Below the pieces are notes generated by a model. It did not search any database and was not told the DNA's origin. It was given only the letters and a program-made list of their open reading frames with translations. Positions 6,881-13,732 of a stretch of 22,445 nt of DNA are shown here, piece after piece. Every line of letters starts with the position of its first letter. Position 1 is the first letter of the stretch. Location: NCBI GenBank assembly GCA_019421525.1, contig JAHZFC010000006.1, positions 1-22,445 of the forward strand. Direction: 5' to 3'. This DNA comes from Clostridiales bacterium. Its GTDB lineage: Bacteria; Bacillota; Clostridia; Oscillospirales; Oscillospiraceae. A program made the position numbers and the translations under genes.

Positions 6881-7336
6881 TCAATCCTTTTTGGCGATGA
6901 CCGCGTAGGTGCCGATGGAGGTGCAGGCCACCTTGCCGCTGCCGGGGATGACGGCCTCGCAGTAGGCGGTGGCGTTGCGCTTCCCCAGGGAGGTCACCCG
7001 GGCCCGGATGAGCACTCCCTCCTCTCCCATGGGGACGGGGCGGAGGTAGTTGATGGTCATGGAGATGGTGGGCGGGATGGTCTGCCGGGAGAAGCAGTAC
7101 ACCGCCATGCTCATGGCCAGGTCCAGCATGGTGCTGAGCATGCCGCCGTGGAGGGTGCCCAGGCCGTTGACCTGCCAGTCCTGGAGGGGAAAGCGGAGGG
7201 TGAGCGCCTGGGCCTGCTCGTCACAGCTAAATAGCTCCGCCTTCAGCCGCCCGTTGAGGGTGGCGGCCATGGTGTCGTTGATGAAGTCCAGCTCCTGCCG
7301 GAGCCACTCCTGGGTGGGTAGGGTGTTGTCTGGCAT
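6881..7336 (-). CDS. PaaI-type hotdog-fold thioesterase
   Basis: A 151-residue hotdog protein. The core NGLGTLHGGMLSTMLDLAMSMAV is the family signature: His-Gly-Gly followed by the central hot-dog helix with an acidic residue. It continues with TISMTINYLRPVPMGEEGVLIRARVTSLGKRNA and ends in a strand AVIAKKD. Members hydrolyse acyl-CoA thioesters; the substrate cannot be read from sequence. I placed the start at ATG 7336 rather than 7372. The longer form would begin about 12 bases after the predicted transcription start with no ribosome site, while GGGGCGGAAAGCGGGG precedes 7336. It is convergent with the SpoIIQ-like gene and divergent from niaR, so it is transcribed alone. Confidence 0.88.
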   Translation of the reverse strand: MPDNTLPTQEWLRQELDFINDTMAATLNGRLKAELFSCDEQAQALTLRFPLQDWQVNGLGTLHGGMLSTMLDLAMSMAVYCFSRQTIPPTISMTINYLRPVPMGEEGVLIRARVTSLGKRNATAYCEAVIPGSGKVACTSIGTYAVIAKKD

Positions 7337-7389
7337 ATCAGTTCCCCGCTTTCCGCCCCGCATTCGGGGCATTGTGATGAGATAAGGTC

Positions 7390-7418
7390 ATCATACCATC
7401 TTCGGGGGAAAAATACAA
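7390..7418 (-). promoter_or_regulatory. Promoter of the thioesterase gene
   Basis: Read on the minus strand: TTGTAT (7418-7413), 17 bases, TATGAT (7395-7390). It lies back to back with the niaR promoter. Confidence 0.6.
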
Positions 7419-7429
7419 CCCGCCCGCCC

Positions 7430-7459
7430 TTGCCACCGGAGGCACGGCTGTGCTATACT
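7430..7459 (+). promoter_or_regulatory. Promoter of niaR
   Basis: TTGCCA (7430-7435), 18 bases, TATACT (7454-7459). The start of transcription would be near 7466, giving a leader of about 30 bases. Confidence 0.6.
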
Positions 7460-7497
7460 GCCCTCAAAGACATCCTGTTTGGAAAAGAGGGAAGCCC

Positions 7498-8004
7498 ATG
7501 AACGCCCAACAGCGCAGAGCCCATATCCTGGAGCGGCTGGAACAGTCCGCCCAGCCGGTGTCCGCCACCGCCCTGGCCGGGGAGCTGGGGGTCAGCCGCC
7601 AGATCATCGTAGGGGACGTGGCCCTGCTCCGGGCCGGCGGGGCGGACATCACCGCCACCCCCCGGGGCTATGTGGTGCGCCGGGCCGCCGGGCTGGTGCG
7701 GCAGGTGGCCGTCCAGCACCGGCCGGAGGAGATGGAGGGGGAGCTCAACGCCATGGTGGACCAGGGGTGCACGGTGCTGGACGTGGTGGTGGAGCACCCG
7801 GTATACGGCCAGCTCACCGGGCGGCTGGACCTGTCCTCCCGGTATGATGTGTCGGAATTTATACGCAGAGTAGCCAAAAGCCGCTCCCATCCCCTGTCCG
7901 ACCTGACCGACGGCATCCACCTGCACACCATCGCCTGCCCGGACGAGGGGGCCTATCAGCGGGTGCTGGAGGCGCTGGAGCGTGAGGGGTTCCTTCTGTC
8001 CTAG
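7498..8004 (+). CDS. niaR: NiaR-type transcriptional repressor (HTH_11 plus 3H domain)
   Basis: A 168-residue protein with an N-terminal winged helix (about 5-60; VSATALAGELGVSRQIIVGDVALLRAGG) and a C-terminal 3H domain named for conserved histidines. These are His74, His100 (EHPVYG), His131 (RSHPLSDLT) and the pair His141/His143 (GIHLHT). The His74/Glu82/His141/His143 spacing matches the metal site described for a Thermotoga homologue. NiaR represses niacin salvage and NAD synthesis genes when nicotinic acid is plentiful. I chose ATG 7498 because AGAGGGAAG lies just upstream; the longer frame to 7450 overlaps the promoter. No NAD-pathway gene is adjacent, so its targets are elsewhere. Confidence 0.88.
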   Translation: MNAQQRRAHILERLEQSAQPVSATALAGELGVSRQIIVGDVALLRAGGADITATPRGYVVRRAAGLVRQVAVQHRPEEMEGELNAMVDQGCTVLDVVVEHPVYGQLTGRLDLSSRYDVSEFIRRVAKSRSHPLSDLTDGIHLHTIACPDEGAYQRVLEALEREGFLLS

Positions 8005-8009
8005 GCCTT

Positions 8010-8026
8010 CGCAACCACTGGTTGCG
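8010..8026. repeat. 17-base palindrome upstream of the membrane XRE gene
   Basis: CGCAACC (8010-8016) and GGTTGCG (8020-8026) form a perfect 7-bp dyad around ACT. A further GCGCAACCG copy of the left half lies near 8053-8061. It is just after the niaR stop with no T-tract, so it may be an operator rather than a terminator. Confidence 0.45.
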
Positions 8027-8116
8027 GAACATTCCAGCCCCGGATGGTGGCGCGCAACCGCCTTTTCATGGTATCCTGTATCCAGAGACCTGACGATAGA
8101 GAACGGAGGGACCGGG

Positions 8117-8713
8117 ATGAAGCTGAACGAGAAGATCTATTACTACCGGAAACGGGCCAAGCTGTCCCAGGAGGAGCTGGCCGCCCGGGTTGGGGTGTCC
8201 CGCCAGGCGGTGAGCAAGTGGGAGCTGGGGGACGCCACGCCGGAGCTGGACAAGCTGGCGGCCCTGGCAAAGGCCTTCGGGGTGACCGCAGACGAGCTGC
8301 TCAGCCAGGAGGAGCCGGAGGCGGAACGGGAGAGGGAACAGGAGCCACAGGGCCAGCCCTACCCGCCCCGGACGCCTGCGTATACTATATCCCCCAAGAC
8401 AAGGAAATGGCTGGACCGGGGGCTCAAAATGGTGATCCTGGTCCGCTGCACGGTGATCGGGCTGATCTTCATTGCCGCAGGGGGGGCTATCCTGGTCATC
8501 ACCCTGCGAGCTCTGGAGTCTATGCCCGATATGGGGTATGCCGGTAACAAGATGATGGAGGACACCTTGGGGCTGACCAGCCCTGTAGGGCTCGGCGCGA
8601 TCTTCATGATCGTGGTCGGGGTGATCAGCATCGCGGCGGGGATCGTGGTGACGGTCATCCTATCCCGCAGGGAGAAGGCGCGGAGGGGACAGGACGATCA
8701 GCAGGAAAAATAA
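8117..8713 (+). CDS. XRE-family regulator with C-terminal membrane helices
   Basis: A 198-residue protein. Residues 1-66 are a Cro/CI-type helix-turn-helix (KLSQEELAARVGVSRQAVSKWELGDATPELDKLAALAKAFGVTADELL), a common Firmicute type. A charged Glu/Pro-rich linker follows (about 67-95), then two hydrophobic helices (MVILVRCTVIGLIFIAAGGAILVI and GLGAIFMIVVGVISIAAGIVVTVIL) and a basic tail. The DNA-binding part therefore sits in the cytoplasm and is tethered to the membrane. Its signal and targets are unknown. The start ATG 8117 has CGGAGGGACC upstream. It is a single gene bounded by a palindrome on the left and a strong terminator on the right. Confidence 0.9.
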   Translation: MKLNEKIYYYRKRAKLSQEELAARVGVSRQAVSKWELGDATPELDKLAALAKAFGVTADELLSQEEPEAEREREQEPQGQPYPPRTPAYTISPKTRKWLDRGLKMVILVRCTVIGLIFIAAGGAILVITLRALESMPDMGYAGNKMMEDTLGLTSPVGLGAIFMIVVGVISIAAGIVVTVILSRREKARRGQDDQQEK

Positions 8714-8716
8714 CGC

Positions 8717-8752
8717 AAGGCCCCGGAGCATGCGCTCCGGGGCCTTTGTCTG
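8717..8752. terminator. Terminator between convergent genes
   Basis: A 13-bp perfect stem, AAGGCCCCGGAGC (8717-8729) with GCTCCGGGGCCTT (8734-8746), loop ATGC, followed by TTTGTCT-type sequence. It serves the XRE gene (+) and may also stop the glycosyltransferase gene (-). Confidence 0.88.
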
Positions 8753-8773
8753 CAGATCGGGATCCCTGCGCGC

Positions 8774-10858
8774 TCACAGCGGCCAGCTGGGGAACCACCG
8801 CAGGAAGATGGAGTTGTACCACAGTGGGGTGTACAGGCCGATAAGGGCGGGATAGAACAGGGCGTACAGCGCCACGGTGTAGCCGGTGAAGCCGTAGACC
8901 GCCAGGGCATAGCCCGCCCGGCGGCGCTCCATCATCCGGTCCATGAGGTAGGCGATGGCGAACACCAGGAACAGGATGGTGGGGAAGTAGTGGTAGGCGA
9001 ACAGGATGCGGCCGATGAACAGCCAGGGGACGAACTGGGACAGGATGGCGATCACGATGAACAGGGCCTTGCCGCTCTTTTTCCGGATGGCCTCGATGAC
9101 CATGGCGAAGAAGGCCAGCAGCCCGGTCCAGGACACCAGGGGGGTGTTGAAGGAGGCGAACAGGCTCTTGATGCCCTCCGTGTTGGCGTAGTCCAGGTCC
9201 CGGTAGTACAGGATGGGCCGGCCGTCGAAGATCCATTCGTACCAGTAGGACTCGTAGGGGTGGGGGGTGTGGACGCCCTGGTGGTAGGTGAGCATGAACA
9301 CCTGGTTGTCCCACACGATGCTCAGCAGGCTCTGGAGGGTGAAGGGGGTACCGTCCCGGGCCGCAGCGGCGGTGGCGTAGGGGATATAGGCGGCCACATA
9401 GATACAAACGGGGATCACAACAAAGAATAATACAGACAGTCCTATGGTTCCGGCCACATGGGCGCCGAACCTGGGCAGCGCCGGGGCCATGCCCATGGGG
9501 TCCTCCCGGGCGGCCAGCTGCCGCCACTCCCGGCCCTTGAAGATGAGCCCCAGCAGCCATAGCAGGGCCAGGCCCAGCCCGGCGTACACCACGGTCCACT
9601 TGCTGGCGCAGCCGATGCCCCAGAACAGCCCGCACAAGAACAGGGAGGGGACGGACTTGCGCAGCTTGGTGCCCGCCGGGACGGTGAGCCAGCGGTACAT
9701 GAAGTAGTAGGACACCAGGATGAAGAACACCCCGTAGGTGTCGATGGTGGCGATGCGGGTCTGCACCAGGTGCATGAAGTCAAAGGCGAACAGGCAGGTG
9801 CCGCACACGGCCACCGATGTCTTGCCGAAGAGGTTTTTCAGGAACACATACAGGATGGGCAGCATGAGCACGCCGAACAATGTGCCCATGAACCGCCAGC
9901 CGAAGGGGGTCATGCCGAACATCAGGATGCCCAGGGAGATGATGAGCTTGCCCAGGGGCGGGTGGGACACCTCGTAGGGATAGACGTTGTTCAGATGCTC
10001 CAGGGCGGTGCGGGGGTGGTAGATCTCGTCGAAGTAGGAGGAGTTCATGTAGGTGGACTTGTTGGTCCACTCCTCCGGCTCGTCAAAGAGGGCCGCGCCC
10101 GCCTCGTCCACATAGGTGGGGGTGAGGGCTGTGCTGTCGTTGTTCCACAGCACCAGCTCCCCCAGCCACAGCCCCTCGGCCCGGTCGATGTCGGACGCGG
10201 AGATGCGGAACAGCCGGGCGGAGATGGTGCCGATGGGCACCTCGCCCTCATCTTCCGCCGCGTTCAGGTCCTTCACCTCCCACTTGAGCAGGGAGTTATA
10301 GGGCTGGTCCAGCTCCAGGCTGGACCAGTTCACCCCGTCGGCGGAGTACTCCAGGGTATAGGAGCCAGTGCCGATGACGGTGAAGAAGGAGATCTTGCTC
10401 ACATCCACCACCTGGCTGAAGGAAAAGCTGATGGAGGTGTCGTCATCGAAGATGGTATAGCTCTGGGGGGCGTGGGTGTTGCCCAGCTGGAAGAAGGCGG
10501 TGACGGCGTAGATCACCGTCACCAGCAGCATGGGCAGCACATCCTTTTTCACAAAGGGGTGCCGCTTGAGGGAGAGGGTCATCTGCCGGGGCTGGGCCTC
10601 GGCCATGGCGATCCACTCCAGGGAGTTCTTTCGGGGGGCGGAGACCTTCCAGAAGTATACGAAAAAGGCGATGGCCGCCGCCAGGGTGGGGATGGCCCAG
10701 ATGCCGGCCGGCTCCATGCTGCCGAAGAACCAGCTCACACCGTAGACCACCGCGTCCCAGGCGTCCTGGATGCGCTCGCCCAGGGTAGGGGCGGCAGAGG
10801 CCGCCTGGCTGGGGGAGGCGGACAGCGCCGCGCCCAGAGAAATGTCCGAAAGCTGCAT
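8774..10858 (-). CDS. PMT-family (GT39) glycosyltransferase with inserted beta-rich domain
   Basis: A 694-residue membrane protein. The acidic pair in SSYFDEIYHPRTALEHL (Asp277-Glu278) is the catalytic motif of dolichyl-phosphate-mannose:protein mannosyltransferases. It is followed by the PMT-like SHPPLGKLIISLGILMFGMTPFGWR and about ten more membrane helices. Bacterial members move a sugar from a polyprenyl-phosphate donor to an acceptor outside the membrane. Unusually, two N-terminal helices (about 52-70 and 108-125) are followed by a roughly 110-residue beta-rich domain (about 132-240; SYTLEYSADGVNWSSLEL, RLFRISASD). That domain resembles discoidin/F5-8 type C folds and sits before the catalytic loop. 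The start is ATG 10858 with GGAGGTCATT in front; the GTG at 10870 lies on the ribosome site. It is an isolated gene. Confidence 0.85.
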   Translation of the reverse strand: MQLSDISLGAALSASPSQAASAAPTLGERIQDAWDAVVYGVSWFFGSMEPAGIWAIPTLAAAIAFFVYFWKVSAPRKNSLEWIAMAEAQPRQMTLSLKRHPFVKKDVLPMLLVTVIYAVTAFFQLGNTHAPQSYTIFDDDTSISFSFSQVVDVSKISFFTVIGTGSYTLEYSADGVNWSSLELDQPYNSLLKWEVKDLNAAEDEGEVPIGTISARLFRISASDIDRAEGLWLGELVLWNNDSTALTPTYVDEAGAALFDEPEEWTNKSTYMNSSYFDEIYHPRTALEHLNNVYPYEVSHPPLGKLIISLGILMFGMTPFGWRFMGTLFGVLMLPILYVFLKNLFGKTSVAVCGTCLFAFDFMHLVQTRIATIDTYGVFFILVSYYFMYRWLTVPAGTKLRKSVPSLFLCGLFWGIGCASKWTVVYAGLGLALLWLLGLIFKGREWRQLAAREDPMGMAPALPRFGAHVAGTIGLSVLFFVVIPVCIYVAAYIPYATAAAARDGTPFTLQSLLSIVWDNQVFMLTYHQGVHTPHPYESYWYEWIFDGRPILYYRDLDYANTEGIKSLFASFNTPLVSWTGLLAFFAMVIEAIRKKSGKALFIVIAILSQFVPWLFIGRILFAYHYFPTILFLVFAIAYLMDRMMERRRAGYALAVYGFTGYTVALYALFYPALIGLYTPLWYNSIFLRWFPSWPL

Positions 10859-10980
10859 AATGACCTCCACAAAACCGGGTAAGAGGATCAGCGCCGAGGC
10901 GCTTCCATTGGATAAATGATATTTTACTACGAAATCGTCCGGAAGGAAAGCATTATTTCCCTGATCTGAAAAAACGGCCC

Positions 10981-11020
10981 GGAAAGAAAAGGACCGGAGG
11001 ACGCTTCCGGTCCTCCGGTC
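10981..11020 (-). terminator. Terminator of the dus-sigma-antisigma unit
   Basis: Read on the minus strand, a 10-bp stem (11020-11011 with 10001+991 i.e. 11001-10992; arms GACCGGAGGA and TCCTCCGGTC) with a 9-base loop. It is followed by TTTTCTTTCC (10990-10981) and lies just after the anti-sigma stop at 11024. Confidence 0.88.
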
Positions 11021-11023
11021 GTT

Positions 11024-11887
11024 TTATGCTTCCTCCAGCACCACGGTGACGGTGTCCTCCGGGGTGACGGAGTCGTCCGCCTCGATGAGCAGCAGCCAGG
11101 CGGTCCCGCTGTCTGCCGCGCCATCCGGCGCCCGACGCCGGATGACCAGCTCATATCCGTTTTCCGCGGTGACGATATCCTCCACTGTGGGCGTGTCCGC
11201 GCTGGCTACGGCGGCGGCGATCAGGACGGCGCCGTCGAAATAGGTGTCGGGGTACTGGGCCAGCAGCTCCGTCTGCTCGGAAACGGCATAGCCGGTCAGA
11301 CAGTCCTCCAGCGCCTGGGCGGTGGTGAGCACCTGGGCGGCAGTTTCGTCCACCGCCTTGGAGGCGGGGATGGTCAGGACATAGACGTCTCCCATCGCGC
11401 TGGCCGCCCGCTCCCCGGCCTGGAGGGAGGCCTCGTCCGTGCCGGACTGCCCATCCGGGAGCATGGCGCCATCCACCGAGAACTGCTCAGGGGCAGGGGC
11501 GTCGCCCATGTTGTACTGGGCGGTGCTGCTGCCCAGGTCGGCGGTGTCGGGGGCGTCCTCCTCCTGTCCAAAGGGGAGGGCCAGGCCGGCCCACAGCACC
11601 AGCACGGCGCAGGCGGCCACCGTCCCCCACCGCCGCCAGCGGCCGGCCCGAAAGCGCCGGGCGGGCGTGACCTGCTCGGGCAGGGAGGACAGGATCTCCG
11701 CTGACAGGCCCTCGGGCACCTGGCAGTCCAGCTGGCGCAGCAGCCGGGACTGGCCGGCCAGCTCGTCGAACAGGGCGGCACAGGAGGGACAATGGGCCAG
11801 GTGCGCTTCCAGCTGGGCGCGCTCCTTGGCGGACAGCTCCCCGTCCAGGGCGGCGCTGATCGCCTCCAGCGCCTGGTCACAGTTCAT
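11024..11887 (-). CDS. Anti-sigma factor with zinc-finger (ZAS) domain
   Basis: A 287-residue single-pass membrane protein. The cytoplasmic N-terminus has the zinc anti-sigma pattern: Cys3, then His29-x3-Cys33-x2-Cys36 (HLAHCPSC). Basic residues precede one membrane helix (about 88-106, VAACAVLVLWAGLALPFG), and the remaining 180 residues lie outside. Such proteins hold an ECF sigma factor inactive until an envelope signal triggers release. The partner is the sigma factor gene immediately upstream (48-base gap). The start has a near-perfect site, GAGGAGGTGACC. The acidic outer domain, with a central strand-helix region (DVYVLTIPASKAVDETAAQVLTTAQALEDC), matches no domain I can name and would be the sensor or a protease target. 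Confidence 0.87.
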   Translation of the reverse strand: MNCDQALEAISAALDGELSAKERAQLEAHLAHCPSCAALFDELAGQSRLLRQLDCQVPEGLSAEILSSLPEQVTPARRFRAGRWRRWGTVAACAVLVLWAGLALPFGQEEDAPDTADLGSSTAQYNMGDAPAPEQFSVDGAMLPDGQSGTDEASLQAGERAASAMGDVYVLTIPASKAVDETAAQVLTTAQALEDCLTGYAVSEQTELLAQYPDTYFDGAVLIAAAVASADTPTVEDIVTAENGYELVIRRRAPDGAADSGTAWLLLIEADDSVTPEDTVTVVLEEA

Positions 11888-11935
11888 GGCAGGTCACCTC
11901 CTCACAAGTCAAGTCCGGTCTTGATAAGGCCAAAT

Positions 11936-12535
11936 TCATCTCTTTGTCTCCATAGACGAAGGGGGACCGGAAAAGTTCCCGTTTTTTCGCAAAAATTTTG
12001 CAAGGGACAAGCGGGCCCGGGCGATGCGGGACTTCACCGTTCCGGGGGACAGGCACAGCGCCTGGGCGATCTCGTCGTAGGACAGGCCGTTGAGCTCCCG
12101 GAGGATGAGCACCTGCCGGTGCTCGTCGGACAGCTGTGCCAGCCCTTCTGCCAGGGCCTGGCGGAGCTCCCGCTGCTCCAGGGCCCGCTGGGGGGTGGGT
12201 GCGGGGTCGGGCAGCTGGGCGGCCAGCTCCCGCTCCTCATCGTCCAGGGACAGGGTGCCCCGGCGGCGCTTCTCCCGGCGGAGAAAGTCGATGCAGGCGT
12301 TGCTGGTCAGCCGGTACAGCCAGGTGGAGAAGGAGCTGTCCCCCTGGAAGCTGGGCAGGCCCTGCCACACCTTGAGAAAGACCTCCTGGGTCAGGTCGGC
12401 GGCGTCCTCGGCATGGCCCACCATACGCAGAGCCTGGTGATACACCGGCTTTTCAAACCGCGCCAGCAGCTGGGCGAAGGCGTCCCGGTCGCCGCCCTGG
12501 GCCCGGCGGATCAGTTGTGTCTCATCAGTGGGCAT
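11936..12535 (-). CDS. ECF-type RNA polymerase sigma factor
   Basis: A 199-residue group 4 sigma factor. Region 2 (about 18-87) contains DAADLTQEVFLKVWQGLPSFQGDSSFSTWLYRLTSNACIDFLRRE, with the DxxQExF and WLYRIxxN features of the family. Region 4 (about 125-180) contains LSDEHRQVLILRELNGLSYDEIAQALCLSPGTVKSRIARARLSLAKFL. It directs RNA polymerase to stress or envelope promoters once freed from its anti-sigma factor, encoded next. It lies 39 bases after dus on the same strand, too close for an obvious own promoter, so it may be expressed with dus. No AAC/CGT autoregulatory promoter was recognised. It resembles the SigW/RpoE group, but the regulon cannot be read here. Confidence 0.93.
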   Translation of the reverse strand: MPTDETQLIRRAQGGDRDAFAQLLARFEKPVYHQALRMVGHAEDAADLTQEVFLKVWQGLPSFQGDSSFSTWLYRLTSNACIDFLRREKRRRGTLSLDDEERELAAQLPDPAPTPQRALEQRELRQALAEGLAQLSDEHRQVLILRELNGLSYDEIAQALCLSPGTVKSRIARARLSLAKFLRKNGNFSGPPSSMETKR

Positions 12536-12574
12536 GACGGCGCCTCCCTTCCCCTGCCCGTGGTTATGTCCAGA

Positions 12575-13546
12575 TCATCTCAGGTCCCGCTTGATGCCCG
12601 CGGTGACCCGGTATACGTCCTCGGCGGTCTGGAGCTGGCTGATCTGCCCCTTCCAGTAGGAGGCGTAGGGCACCCCCTTCAGGTACCAGGCGTAGTGCCG
12701 GCGCATCTCCAGGCAGGCGATGCGCTCCCCCTTCTGCTCCATGGCCAGCTCGAACTGCCGCACCGCCGTGTCACACCCCTGGGCCAGGGGGGGCAGCTCA
12801 GGGATGTCCCGGCCCTCCACAGCGGCGGCGCACTGCTCCAGCAGCCAGGGATTGCCGAACACCCCCCGGCCCACCATGGCCATGTCCGCCCCGGTGCAGC
12901 GCAGGATGCGCACGGCGTCCCTGGCCTCAAACACGTCGCCGTTGGCGATGACAGGGATGGACACCGCCTCCTTCACCGCCCGGATGTAGTCCCAGTTGGC
13001 GGTGCCGGAATACATCTGGGTCCGGGTGCGGCCGTGGACGGCCACGGCGGACACCCCCGCCCCCTCCAGGCGCCTGGCGAACTCCACGCAGTTGATGGAG
13101 CCCTTGTCCCAGCCCAGGCGGAACTTGACGGTGACCGGCCTTCCGGCGGCCCCCCGGACCACGGCGGCGGCGATGCGGGCGGCCTTGTCCGGGTCCCGCA
13201 TCAGGGCGGAGCCGTCCCCGCTCTGGGCCACCTTGGGCACCGGGCAGCCCATGTTGATGTCGATGATGTCCGCCCCGGACTGCTCCAGGGCCAGGGCGGC
13301 CCCCTTTTCCATACAGGCCTCGTCGCTGCCAAAGATCTGGACGGCGGCGGGCCGTTCCCCCGCCCCCAGCTTCAGCAGGGAGGCGGTCTTTTTATCCCCA
13401 TAGCACAGGGCCTTGGCGCTGACCATCTCGGTGACGGTATAGCAGCCGGACAGCTCCCGGCACACGGTGCGGAAGGCCAGGTCGGTCACCCCGGCCATGG
13501 GGGCCAGGGCGATCTTGGTATCTAGGGTCACATTGCCGATCTTCAC
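12575..13546 (-). CDS. dusB: tRNA-dihydrouridine synthase
   Basis: A 323-residue TIM-barrel flavoenzyme that reduces uridines in the tRNA D-arm using FMN and NADPH. Diagnostic blocks are LAPMAGVTDLAFRTVCRELSG at the N-terminus and INMGCPVPKV with the catalytic Cys101. Others are VTVKFRLGWD (Lys141), VAVHGRTRTQMYSG (His171, FMN phosphate site) and VIANGDVFEARDAVRIL with MVGRGVFGNPWLL. Length and motifs fit the DusB group. The start codon is GTG at 13546, with AAAGGAG 7 bases upstream. Its own promoter lies just before it. It heads a unit with the sigma and anti-sigma genes and is divergent from spoIIE. Confidence 0.95.
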   Translation of the reverse strand: MKIGNVTLDTKIALAPMAGVTDLAFRTVCRELSGCYTVTEMVSAKALCYGDKKTASLLKLGAGERPAAVQIFGSDEACMEKGAALALEQSGADIIDINMGCPVPKVAQSGDGSALMRDPDKAARIAAAVVRGAAGRPVTVKFRLGWDKGSINCVEFARRLEGAGVSAVAVHGRTRTQMYSGTANWDYIRAVKEAVSIPVIANGDVFEARDAVRILRCTGADMAMVGRGVFGNPWLLEQCAAAVEGRDIPELPPLAQGCDTAVRQFELAMEQKGERIACLEMRRHYAWYLKGVPYASYWKGQISQLQTAEDVYRVTAGIKRDLR

Positions 13547-13577
13547 TGGTGTACTCCTTTGCAGGCATTTCCATCAT

Positions 13578-13606
13578 ATTTTAACACAAGGAAGCGGCAG
13601 ACGCAA
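13578..13606 (-). promoter_or_regulatory. Promoter of the dus-sigma-antisigma unit
   Basis: Read on the minus strand: TTGCGT (13606-13601), 17 bases, TAAAAT (13583-13578). It gives a leader of about 25 bases before the GTG start. Confidence 0.6.
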
Positions 13607-13641
13607 GACAGCTTCCGACCTGATTTTTCCAGAAAATGGAG

Positions 13642-13647
13642 TATACT
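13642..13647 (+). promoter_or_regulatory. Possible -10 box for spoIIE
   Basis: TATACT with no matching -35 hexamer at 16-18 bases. In Bacillus spoIIE is transcribed by sigma-A with help from Spo0A~P, so a poor -35 would be expected. I did not find a clear TGTCGAA-type Spo0A box. Confidence 0.3.
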
Positions 13648-13732
13648 CACAGACAGACGCAAAATTTCCCTCATCGGGGGGAAGATCACTGGCGGACAAG
13701 CCGCCTGGAGCCATCCAAGGAGGGGACGGACC

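Noticed and set aside
9770..10882. A 370-codon plus-strand frame opposite the glycosyltransferase
   Set aside because: Composition is that of an antisense shadow, and the glycosyltransferase has clear catalytic and membrane features.
10859..10960. A TAAAAT or ECF-type promoter for the glycosyltransferase on the minus strand
   Set aside because: TAAAAT is present but no -35 fits, and no AAC/CGT pair has correct spacing, so no promoter was called.
11792..13525. A 577-codon plus-strand frame opposite the sigma factor and dus
   Set aside because: It spans two well-recognised genes on the other strand and has shadow composition.
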